DNA of 64,000 nucleotides from Bolinopsis microptera (taxonomy: Eukaryota; Ctenophora; Tentaculata; Lobata; Bolinopsidae): positions 15,395,837-15,459,836 of the forward strand of contig NC_087073.1 of assembly GCF_026151205.1 (NCBI RefSeq). The letters run 5' to 3'. How positions within the stretch are numbered: the stretch's first letter is position 1; each line of letters begins with the position of its first letter. Made by a program: the position numbers and the translations under genes. The notes beneath the pieces were generated by a model. It was not told where the DNA came from. It worked only from the letters and a program-made list of their open reading frames with translations, and ran no database searches. Positions 10,491-20,475 of this stretch are shown here, piece after piece.

Positions 10491-12124
10491 AAATTTATGA
10501 CATCACATCATCACACATGTCTACAAACTATCATCGCACTGTGTGAAAAAATATATAATAAATATTTCCCCACCAACATTAATTAATTATCAAATACAAT
10601 ATTTAAAAACAATTTCATCAAAAACATTATCCTATTTTAAAAACTTCCCAGTGGAATAAAGATTTATAAAACGCTTCTTTGCCACATAAGGATGGAACCA
10701 AAGATAATTGTTATGTTTCTCTTTATTACTGACATAACTGGCTCCCTCAATTCTTACTAAAACTTCATTAGAAACATTCCAAAAAAAGCAATCATTTGTA
10801 ATACTTTTAGAAATCATATCTATCTTATATCCTTCTAATTTAATTTTAAAACCTAAAACTGTCACAGAGTTCTTGACGTCCGGAGGGAGTTTGTTCCAAT
10901 ATGGAATAACTCGCTCCGGGAGAAAAGACTTCTGGATATTCTTGACCTTTGTCACACTTTTACTACATCTATTGGATGAAACCAGATTAAGACCTGATCT
11001 GCTTGGTCTGAACAAGTCTGAACCATAATCAGTCATAGCATTAATAACCTTAAAAGCTTCAATAAGGTCCCCACGTATTCGCCGCTCTGCCAGCGTTTTC
11101 AAATTGAGGATTTCCAGTCTACGGCGCGGCTGTAAGGAAGAGTACCCACCTCATCAATCAGACGGGTAAACCGCCTCTGGACGCTCTCCAGCTCCAAAAC
11201 AGTCCCCCAACTTCCATGAGCCGCAGGTGGATTCCACAATTGGACACAATACTCAAGATGAGGTCTTATTAAAGCTTTATATATAGCAATCATAACAACC
11301 TTTTCTCTAATAACTAAATTCCTTACAATCCAACAAATCATACGATTTGCCTTAGCAATACATGCTTTGATCTGTTCGTTCCAAAGCAGGGAGCTATGGG
11401 TAATAACCCCCAAATCTTTTTCCTGTGCAGATACTTCAAGTTCTATACCATTTACCTTATAATTTAAATTAGGATTGTTGTTAAAATTAATGTGCACTAC
11501 TTTGCACTTGGCCGGATTAAATTGTAAAAGCCAAATACTTTCCCAAACTTCTAATTCTTCGATATCTTCAGCAACACTACCGTGGTTAGCTGCATTACCA
11601 ATTAATTTAAGATCATCAGCAAATAACTTTATCTTATTTTTTACAAGGTCAGGCAAATCATTAATATACAGAATGAATAGGAGAGGGCCTAGAACTGACC
11701 CCTGAGGAACACCAGATAAAACATGTTTAACCTCGGACCATTGTCCTTCTACAGAAACCCTCATAGTCCTGTCTGTCAGAAAATCTTTAATAACATCTAA
11801 AACCTTTCCTTTGACACCAAAGCCTTCCAATCTAGACAGAAGTCGAAAGTGGGGGACTGTGTCGAATGCCTTACTAAAATCAAAGTATAGAAGATCAACC
11901 GGGGCACCTTCATCTAAAATGTCAAGAATGTCATCAAATGTCTCTAAAAGATTAGATAAACATGATTTACCCTTAACAAATCCATGCTGATGCTTTGAAA
12001 TTCGATGTTCTAGAAAATTTAATACATGTGCTCTCACCAACTTTTCATACACTTTGCACAAAATACACGTTAATGAAACTGGTCTATAATTTAAGGGGTC
12101 CGATTTAATACCCTTTTTAAACAA
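10467..12124 (-). mobile_element. Decayed jockey/CR1-group LINE with RT domain
   Basis: Minus-strand relic with most of a reverse transcriptase (12124 down to 11099): NYRPVSLT, motif A FSKAFDTVPH, motif B GVPQGSVLGP and FADD in motif C. It shifts frame near 11100 into its C-terminal part (11102-10632; RGDLIEAFKVIN, PYWNKLPPDV). The 3' end on this strand is a TTTAC-type microsatellite at about 10467-10495. The 5' side is interrupted at about 12122 by the inverted-repeat insertion. A second truncated copy of the same family ends at 13771. Confidence 0.8.
10632..12124 (-). pseudogene. Frameshifted LINE reverse transcriptase
   Basis: Two consecutive minus-strand frames (11099-12124 and 10632-11102) make up one RT protein broken by a frameshift at about 11100 and truncated at its N-terminus. 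The endonuclease is absent. The break lies between ...GTLPYSRAVDWK and LAERRIRGDLIEAF, the same junction preserved in the copy at 14121-14528. Confidence 0.75.
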
Positions 12125-12134
12125 TGCTACAACA

Positions 12135-12436
12135 TCAAATAACGGAGTAGTTCGCTGTTTATTAGTCTCATGATTGAAATACTGATATCTGGATATTATC
12201 CGGTTGGAAGAGACAAGGACAAGTGAAACAAGGAAGTTAGGAGTAAGGGCAAATTTTCGGCGTCAACGCCATCTTCAGGCTCAAATTATTTGTTATATAG
12301 TAGTGTTGACAGTATTAAAACATTTGAGCCTGAAGATGGCGTTGACGCCGAAAATTTGCCCTTACTCCTAACTTCCTTGTTTCACTTGTCCTTGTCTCTT
12401 CCAACCGGATAATATCCAGATATCAATGCTACAACA
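12135..12436. mobile_element. Inverted-repeat insertion with 13-bp flanking duplication
   Basis: The sequence CAATGCTACAACA occurs at 12122-12134 and again at 12424-12436, consistent with a target-site duplication. Between them lies a nearly perfect inverted repeat: left arm about 12183-12285, right arm about 12323-12425, with a 37-base spacer. The spacer matches part of the probable LINE 5' UTR at 6427-6466. The insertion interrupts the minus-strand RT relic. Either a foldback element or a rearranged retroelement copy would fit. Confidence 0.65.
12326..12362 (+). ncRNA. Hammerhead-ribozyme-like core (candidate)
   Basis: Reading 12330-12357: CTGAAGA (fits CUGANGA), then T, a GGCG-TTGA-CGCC stem-loop (stem II), then GAA, then self-complementary AATT (possible stem III shared between two molecules), then T as cleavage-site nucleotide. 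This is the arrangement known for dimeric minimal hammerheads of Penelope-like elements. Weak points are the extra T before stem II and a stem I of only about 3 of 4 pairs (GAGC with GCCC). The opposite arm (about 12246-12281) carries the same motif on the minus strand. Confidence 0.3.
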
Positions 12437-12689
12437 GATGCAATATATATATATAAATTGTATTTCACTTTTTTTTTGAATAGGGAGATGGCCATTTCAG
12501 TCTGTCAAGGATAAAAAAAAATGAGTTTAGAAGATTGTTTTTGTAAAACAAGCTCATGACTAGAACCTCAGTTTCTCTGCTAGTATGATGAGGGAACTTC
12601 AGGGGGTGGTAGACACCATGGGAATTTGAGACCAGCCCTCCATTTGTAACTGGTTCTTAATAGATTCCTGCCATACGAATTCAGTGAAT

Positions 12690-13290
12690 TGTTTGATAGA
12701 GACCTTGGTGTAATCAGTAATGGCAGGCTTTCCTAGAGAGCTCGAACAATTTCGAGGCATCATTCAGTTCAATTATTATTGCATCACCTGGCAGGACAGA
12801 GTCAGCATGTACTTCCACCTTCCACTTTAGAAATTTCAGCACATCCCGCATGTGGCCCAGAATTTTTGTGTATCCGGATTCTATCTCTCTGCATATGAAG
12901 TCATGGTGTACATCGATATGTATACTACTGAATACCTTCAGGTAGTGCTTCACCGATAGTATTCTGTTTGTAACCCGGAGTGGGGTATTCCCAAGATGAC
13001 CTCTAGTATGGCATTTTGAACATTGAAGACTGCTCCCACAGCAGATTTTGCAACCTTGTACCAAAGTTTGTTCAGTTCCAGCATGTTGGCATTAGTTTGC
13101 CAGATAAATGAGCCATAGAAGAGGGAGGAAAACATCACAGTTTTGGCCAACCTCACTAGGACCTTTTGGTTCATCCCCCAGTTACGATAATACATAATAA
13201 GCTCAAACAAACGTAATCTTGCTGAGTTATGGCCCTTTGAAATTTTTTGACGAAACGCTTGCGGAGCAAAAATATTCAAATTTCGATAAA
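12690..13290 (-). pseudogene. LINE reverse transcriptase thumb/C-terminal relic
   Basis: Minus-strand open stretches 12950-13279 and 12714-13064 read across a frameshift near 13000 as one degraded LINE C-terminal region (KTVMFSSLFYGSFIW, then LEVILGIP and LGNTPLRVTNRI). The YGSxxW and ILG blocks are typical of the sequence after the palm domain. The clade is not determined. No start, palm motifs or endonuclease remain. Confidence 0.5.
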
Positions 13291-13770
13291 GTATATTAAG
13301 TGGTATTTCTCGAAAGAAAAAATTTAGGCTAACACGATAATATACGATTATTTTTTAGTTGAATGAAGCTGAATTATTTAAAATAACAACAAAAAAATAT
13401 TTTAAATTTAAGCAAAAATAAGCACATTTTGACCACCTTTTTGGATTTTATCCGAAATTTTTACCCGGAAAATCCTGAAATAATAGCTTAATTTGAATGC
13501 CATCATGTACGGCCGTGTTTTAGTTAACTTTATGCAAAGTACTCTCAAATATGCTCCAAACCCCCCTTGTTGATAAATCGAGCCCGGCCTTATCGATCAG
13601 CATTGTTGCCCTTTTGTTGGAAGTTGGCTGATTATAAAGTTTTAACAGGGGCTCAATCCTCATATCACATCCTTGGTCTAAGGTATTCAGCAACTGAGTC
13701 TCTCACGTTGTTATGACGTTGTAGTTCACATACAGTTGAGGATATGATTGTGATCATTCTTGGCTCCATA
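13291..13770. other. Intergenic, no gene seen
   Basis: AT-rich with no coding features recognised; it ends at the AAAGT microsatellite that marks the 3' end of the next LINE relic. Confidence 0.5.
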
Positions 13771-14528
13771 AAGTAAAGTAAAGTAAAGTAAAGTAAAGTA
13801 AAAATTATGACATAACATCATCACTAATGTCTACAAAGTATCATCACACTACATGGAAAAAAACTATTTCTCCATCAAATTTAAAGGTAATAATTTATCA
13901 AATATTAATCATGAATAAAAACAACATTACAAAATTTAATTTATTCATACTTCCCAGTGGAGTAAAGATTTATAAAACGTTTCTTTGCTACATAAGGATG
14001 GAACCACAGATAATCATTGTGTTTTTCCTTATTACTGATATAACTGGTACCTTCAATTCTTGTTAAAACTTCTTTCGAAACATTCCAAAAATGAAAGTCA
14101 TTTACAATACAATTTAGAAATCATATTCTTTTTAAAACTTTCCAATCCAATTTTAAACTCAAAACTGTCAAGCAGTTCTTCACCTCCGAAGGGAGTTTGT
14201 TCCAATAAGGAACAACCCGCTCTGGAAGAAAAGAACACTGAAGATTCTTGACCTTTGTCACACTCTTACTACATCTATTGGATGAAACCAGATTAAGACC
14301 TGATCTGCTTGGTCTGAACAAGTCTGAACCATAATCAGTCAAGCCATTAATAACCTTAAAAGCTTCAATAAGGTCCCCACGTATTCGCCGCTCTGCCAGC
14401 GTTGTCATAATCACAGAATCTTGGGGTGTTAGGGATGTCCCAACCATACCGGAGATAACAGCATCTCGGGAGTCTTGCTTGCTATAAGCATACCCTAGCT
14501 GTTGAATGGCGAGACACATGTTAGCCAA
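13771..14528 (-). mobile_element. Second 3'-end copy of the jockey/CR1-group LINE
   Basis: A (AAAGT)n run at about 13771-13801 (TTTAC on the minus strand) is the 3' end. The minus-strand frame 14121-14528 contains the same C-terminal blocks as the copy at 10632-11102 (RGDLIEAFKVIN, GSDLFRPSRSGLNLVSSN, PYWNKLPSEV). The match stops near 14405, where unrelated sequence begins. The fragment is 5'-truncated and non-functional. Confidence 0.75.
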
Positions 14529-14578
14529 GCTCCTGACCCATGCTCTTGTACCAGCTGCAGTGACTCCCTGGTAGTCTC

Positions 14579-14626
14579 ATCCACTTCACTCATTATCTCA
14601 GCGAGCTCATTCTTCAAGCTTAATTC
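14579..14626 (+). repeat. Dispersed repeat shared with LINE 5' region
   Basis: This stretch (ending AGCGAGCTCATTCTTCAAGC) is the reverse complement of 6702-6750 with only about two mismatches. It shows that a piece of the probable LINE 5' UTR lies next to the truncated LINE relic. Confidence 0.6.
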
Positions 14627-14659
14627 TTTATTATTTTAATGGGGCAGGAACCGAGAGTG

Positions 14660-15320
14660 CCCAATGCCATGACAATTTTACGACAAGATTTGACAATATG
14701 TGAAAATATGTGCCAATATATGACAATATACGACATATTTGACAATATATGACAATATACGACAAGATTTGACCATATATGACAATATGCGACAATATAC
14801 GACAATATATGACATGATTTGACAATATATGACATGATTTGACAATATACGACAAGATTTGACAATATATGACAATATACGATTATATGACAATATTTGA
14901 CAATTATATATGACAATATACAACAATAGTTGACAATATATGACAATATACGACAATTTTGACAATATGCGACAATATTTAACAATATTTAACAATATTT
15001 TACAATATTTTACATTATTTTACTATATTATACAATATCTTACAATAGTTATTAATATTTGACAATATTTGACAATATTTGACAATATTTGACAATATTT
15101 GACGATATTTGGCAATATTTGACAATATTTGACAATATTTGACAATATTTGACAATATTTGACAATATTTGGCAATATTTGACAATGTTTGACAATATTT
15201 GACAATATTTGACAATACAAGACAAGATTTGACAATATATGAAAATACACGACTATTTATGACTATTTATGACTATTTATGACGAGATATGACAAGTTTG
15301 ACAATATGTGACAATTGTCG
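14660..15320. repeat. 10-bp satellite, GACAATATTT
   Basis: A long array of the unit GACAATATTT, cleanest at 15055-15220. To the left (14680-14990) the variants TGACAATATACGACAAGATT predominate. Open reading frames across it on the minus strand (repeated YCQILSNIVK) are by-products of the repeat and are not genes. Confidence 0.9.
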
Positions 15321-15452
15321 ACAAACCGTGTGCGTGGGAAAATGGGCAGGCTCGGTCACTGCCCTTAATGAGAAGTGTCTCTGTTATGTTTCATTATTTT
15401 AAACACTATCTTATTGCTGTACTATTATTATTACCAATCCTAAGGTTGTTAA

Positions 15453-16301
15453 GGCCACAGGGGGGGGGGGGGGGGGGTCGAGGCCTCAAAAAATGCAAAA
15501 AAACATTATGCTTTGAATCAATATATATTTTTGTGGTGGATACTTTGCCACCACTCATTTGTCTGTAGCTATTTTACTTTTTTTTATAAATGAGGTTAAC
15601 CAATTCTCATTTAACCTCATTTTTTTGATAAATCGATAATGGAGGGCAGAAATATTGATGCCATTACAACTGAAAACTACGATAAGCTTTGTTTTTATTG
15701 TTTTTGTGTTATTTCAGCAGTTAAACTTTGAAAAATATACAAATAAAGGCAAAATTCTCAAAAATCACATAACATAAAAAAACAGTTTTTTGCCTCTCCT
15801 GAAAACCTCGAATTTTTGACTTCAAAATCTATCTTCTCCTAGAGTTTTTATCCATTTCACCTCATATTTGGAACTTATGTTCCTGACATAAATTTAAAAG
15901 TTTGTTATGTAACGATTGTTGTAATTTTGCTCCTAACTCTTTTTATGAGGTTAACCATTTTAAATTTTGTAACCCGCACTCATGGTTAACCTCATATCTC
16001 AGCTTTGGAGCAAGATATCATAAATCGTTACATAACAAAAACTCAAAATACCTTGAAGAACATTGTTGCCAAGTTACAAGGTTCTAAGTCATAAACTGAA
16101 AAAGAAGATAGATTTTGAACACGATTTCATTTAAAGTTTTCATTTACAATAGAATTACAGGTAAACCTCAAAATTCAACGCGCGATATCTTCAAATAGGA
16201 AACTTTGTTTTCGGTAAGGACAAAAGCATTTGAAAATTTAGATAGAGCTCTACAACATATCTCAAAATCTCAAAATCGACCTCGGACCCCCCCCTGTGGC
16301 C
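15453..16301. mobile_element. Foldback MITE flanked by TTAA
   Basis: Termini GGCCACAGGGGG and its complement CCCCCTGTGGCC lie next to TTAA at 15449-15452 and 16302-16305. The interior is an imperfect palindrome: GTTATGTAACGATT near 15903 pairs with AATCGTTACATAAC near 16023, and AGGTTAACCAT near 15946 pairs with ATGGTTAACCT near 15983. The left end carries an 18-base G run. A TTAA duplication suggests a piggyBac-type mover, but no transposase is present. The element ends 61 bases before the start codon of the next gene. Confidence 0.65.
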
Positions 16302-16362
16302 TTAACAATTAACATTGCCAGTGAATGGATATTAATATTTGACATTATCAGTGAATGGAACA

Positions 16363-19300
16363 ATGAATGTAGAAGTTGCTGTACTACTACTATTTCTTTT
16401 CAACATTTGTCTATCTGATCATGGTATGTGAAAGTAAATTTTACAATTTTTTGATTATTTGATTAAAAAATCACACATTTATGTTGACGGATGGATCATG
16501 GCTATTTACATACCCTCGGCCTTATTTTAGTCAACCTTTTATGGATACAATTTACTGATTTGTTGAGCTTTACCTTTAGACATGAGCTGATGTCCTAAAT
16601 TTTACTTAACTTTGGTTTACCTTATATTGAATTGTGTAATTTCAAATCTACTGAACCTAAGTTGCAAATTACTCCAGGTACAGAATACAGGATCACAATA
16701 AAGTTAAGATCAGAAAGCCCTGATCAGAAATATTATTCCGGGCAAGATTATTGGAGACCGTTGTATGTTACTGTTAAAGGAAACCAAGGGGAGATTAAAG
16801 AACATGAATGCGCTAGTGGGGTCAATCTACCTGCCAGTAGTGTAACATGCAAAACAATCAAGGACCAGATTTCTATTGGAAAATTCAAGTGTCTGGCATT
16901 TGCTGAATTCGATCGGGAGTATGGTCCAAGGATCATTTTCACTAGGGTAAGTTAAATAATCTTATTTTGCTATGATATGACTGTATCTTGATTGACGTTA
17001 ACCAATAACAGTGTATGACTACAATATGCCAGAATAGTCCTTAACATGATGTTGCCAAATGTTTCTTGTGTACATGATGCAAAACTATGTTATTTAATGC
17101 ATTCTCTGTTGATACTGTCACATATCCAGTTTTGATCCACTGCATTAATCGAAAAAGTACTTTGCCTAATCTGATTCATATAAAAAAGCAACAACAAAGA
17201 TGCTGGTTAATATATTTTAATATATGATTTATTAGTTTCATTGATTTATTAGTTTCATTGAATAACCACCAAAATTTATTTCTAACAAGAATTTTGCCGC
17301 GGTAACACCACGCACGATCAAATTTCACGATCAACTTTATTGACTGTAATAAAATATTCTGTCTCGTCTTAGTTATTATTTGTATCTAACATAAACTAAT
17401 AAATTTTGATGATTACTCGACACATCTACATTCTACAGCACCAAAGACTATTGAGCCTTTGATTTGATATAGGATTCTTTAAAAGCATACCGCAATCTTG
17501 ATCTTAGTTGCTTATGTAAATTTAAAGTAACATCTGTTCTAAACTGTATTTGCTTTTTACCATTCAGTGTCGATCAACTGTTAAATAATCAGCCACGAGT
17601 TTATCAGCTGATATCATAATTTTATTTGTTTTGACTTGCTGAATTTTATCACTCAGTAATTTATTAAGCTTGTTCACCAAAATAACACTTAAATTGATGA
17701 TTGATCCGTGTGTAACAGTCGTCAAGCACCAAAAACTGGTTGCTATGCTTGTAATTAATTAACACATAACTGGTATCGCGCGCGCAAAATAGACTCCTTT
17801 TATACACATTATTATAGGGGAGTGGTCTATATTGCCAAGGAGCAGACTTTTGTCATCACCGCAGGTCCATCGGCCCACCTCATATATCCTAACCCGATTA
17901 CTTATTCCCTACAATCTTTTTGCCTTCGACAAGAGTAGGGAAACAATTCCTCACTGACTACTACTACTACTACTACTATGTCGGAGCTAAGTCCGATCTA
18001 CGCCAGAAAACCCCCTCCATATATCCCTGTCCCGCATTAGGGTTCGCAGTTCATCTTTAGAGTTTGTCCCAGCTTCCTGAACAGTAACATAGACAAGTAG
18101 CTTTGTCTTGGTCGGCCTTGCTGTGCTCTACCGTGCGTAGGTTCCCATAGGACTAAATCACTGGCAAGTAGCTCAGGCCTCAGGATGTCGGATGCAGTGT
18201 CCCGCCATTTTTAATCTCCTGCTTCGTAACTTGTTTGACAGCCTTGGTAGGCTACCATACAAAGTTATATTGCTGACCTTGTCCTTCCATGAGATACCCA
18301 GCATCATACGCAACATCTTTGTGTATGTCCCGTCCAAACTTTTCTCTTGAGCCTTTGTCAGTGTCCAAGTTTCTGATCCGTAGAGCAGTACTGATTCACA
18401 AGCCGCTATGAACAGTCTAATCTCCTCACTGAGCCTGAGGCAAATGATTTGAAAAAGTTAATTGAGATGGCATGTCAAGAAAGGAATACAAGGATACAAA
18501 TTTCAAATCCTAAGCTACAAGATTGTCAAGATAATAACGATATCATAACACGATTTCTTGACCTTCACAATATTAGGTCTTTCTTAATTCAATCAAGTCA
18601 GTTTTTACAGATTTAGATTTAAGGGGGCCGGGGGGGGTCTTCATCAAAATTCTCTCGAAATTGACTTTGTAGTCGTTTCTGATAGAGGGGAGTGATATCT
18701 ATCAGCTGTTTTTAGTCCCATGGAAAAATATTGTTCCTAGCCAAAATTATTGCCAGTCAAAGGTCAACGCTTATGTGTAATTGTATTGCGCGAGCGATTT
18801 TCAATCGCGCGCCCTGAAAATCGAGTCTAAGAATCTATCTTCTCCTACATTTTTTGAGCAATCACCCTGAAACTTTCAGGATATGTTCTAAGGACCATTT
18901 AGAAGAGATTGTCGGGCCAGAATTTTGAGATAGGCCTAATAAAATTTTTTATTCGATTTTGAAAATCTTGGACCTGAAAAAATCGTCAAAATACGAGGTC
19001 CAAGATTTTCAAAATCGAATAAAAAATTTTCTAAGGCCTATCTCAAAATTCTGGCCCGACAATCTCTTCTAAATGGCCCTTAGAACATATCCTGAAAGTT
19101 TCAGGGTGATTGCTCAAAAAATGTAGGAGAAGATAGATTTTTAGACTCAATTTTCAGGGCGCGCAATTGAAAATCGCTCGCGCAATACAATTACACATAA
19201 GCGCTGACCTTTGACAGGCAATAATTTCAGCTAGGAACAATATTTTTCCATGGGACCAAAAACAGCTGATAGATATCACTCCCCTCCATCAGAAACAACT

Positions 19301-20475
19301 ACAAAGTCAATTTCGAGAGAATTTTGATGAAGACCCCCCCCGGCCCCCTTAATGTTATTTACAGTGCCTTTGTTGATGCTTGAGCCAGGCCACTTTGTGC
19401 TCGTTCTTGTGCAAGAAGACGTGATCGAAATTAATGTGTTTAGCAAAAGCAAATAGTTTGGTAGAAAATGAGGGCAAGTTTTTTGATAACATTCACAATA
19501 ATTGTGCTATCGAGTATGGCAAAAGCATAAATAAATGGAAGTATAAAGAATAAATATTAAACAAGTATGCAAATTTGTCATCTTAAAACGATGGTAAGAT
19601 GAAGAAAAGGCAGATAAACTTTTGTGTCCTATTTATAGCTGATTGATAAGAGGTAGTCTTGTTGATTCTAATTTTGTATAAGCTGACAGATATTTCTGGC
19701 CTTGTCAGGGTCATTATTTTCTGGCCTTGACGTCATTATTTTTTGAAATTGTTAAATTTATTCAAACTTTCAGAGGTGACCTTAAATTTCAGTTGAGGGT
19801 TGACGTGATGGATCATGATGCAGTTAAGACACATTGGTTTGTTCCTGACAAAGGTTTTGAAGAAATTGGCCTTGCAAACAGTACAAACGAATACTGCTTC
19901 GACAGTAAGTACAATTATTTTGAACTCCCAACTATAATTCTTATTAACTGCATTTTTGAAACTTTAACAGGTAATGGGTATTGCATTGCACCTGAGATTT
20001 CGTTTGAAACTTAGACAAAGAAGCAATGTTATCTGTTTCCAAATAAGTATTTTATAATTTGTAAGATTCAAATTTTAGGTAGTCCGCATTCACAAGTTTT
20101 ATTTAAGAGTAAAAGATTAATGGTGAATTTTGTTACTATAAAAAGTCATTCCTTTTTTATTTTATTGTAGATTGTCTTACTAAATTAGTTGATATTTTAT
20201 TAACTTTTCGTCTTTCCACAACAGAGATCTATCCTACTGGACTTCCTCAAGAAGATGCCTGGATTCCTGATTTTAGGAGAGGGAGGAATCCTCTTGATGG
20301 TGAATATGGATTTTTCCACTATCTGTTTCAAACTTTTATTTTTCCAGCCTTTTTTGTACTTTTGATCAGCATTTTCGGTATTATTGCTTGCGTACGTGGA
20401 CAAATGTGCCGATGTTGCAACCGAAGAAACCGTGGGTATGGTGATCAACCTATTGTCACAGTACAAGCCCCGTAA
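16363..20475 (+). CDS. Signal-peptide, PLAT-like ectodomain, single-pass membrane protein (4 exons)
   Basis: Exons 16363-16423, 16678-16946, 19793-19904 and 20225-20475 join in phase to give 230 residues. The start encodes a clear signal peptide (MNVEVAVLLLLFLFNICLS). The ectodomain resembles a PLAT/LH2 beta-sandwich: YRITIKLRS, WRPLYVTVKGNQGE, then across the exon 2/3 junction a strand-Asp-x-WF block (VDVMDHDAVKTHWFVPDK). One hydrophobic span at about 182-204 precedes a short basic, cysteine-rich tail (CRCCNRRNRG). It is probably a type I plasma-membrane protein. The family is uncertain; an alpha/epsilon-sarcoglycan-like protein was considered and is also not excluded. Intron 2 holds a LINE relic and a 726-bp palindrome. 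Confidence 0.65.
17810..18440 (-). mobile_element. RTE-like LINE 3' fragment in intron 2
   Basis: On the minus strand, 18430 down to about 18240 reads LLYGSETWTLTKAQEKSLDG and MLRMMLGISWKDKV, the post-palm region of RTE/CR1-type endonuclease-reverse transcriptases. It then decays with stops. A TAG/CTA microsatellite at 17958-17977 lies within the 3' untranslated part. It is 5'-truncated and not functional. Confidence 0.65.
18623..19348. mobile_element. Near-perfect 726-bp palindrome (foldback MITE) flanked by TTAA
   Basis: The left end (GGGGGCCGGGGGGGGTCTTC) is the exact complement of the right end. The arms stay complementary, with few mismatches, to a centre at about 18985. TTAA lies at 18619-18622 and 19349-19352. 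It shares the phrase AATCTATCTTCTCCTA with the MITE at 15453-16301, so the two are related. Transcribed within intron 2, it would form a hairpin of about 360 base pairs. Confidence 0.85.

Noticed and set aside
14620-15250. Minus-strand frames with repeated Ile-Val-Lys-Tyr-Cys
   Set aside because: Translation of the 10-bp satellite.
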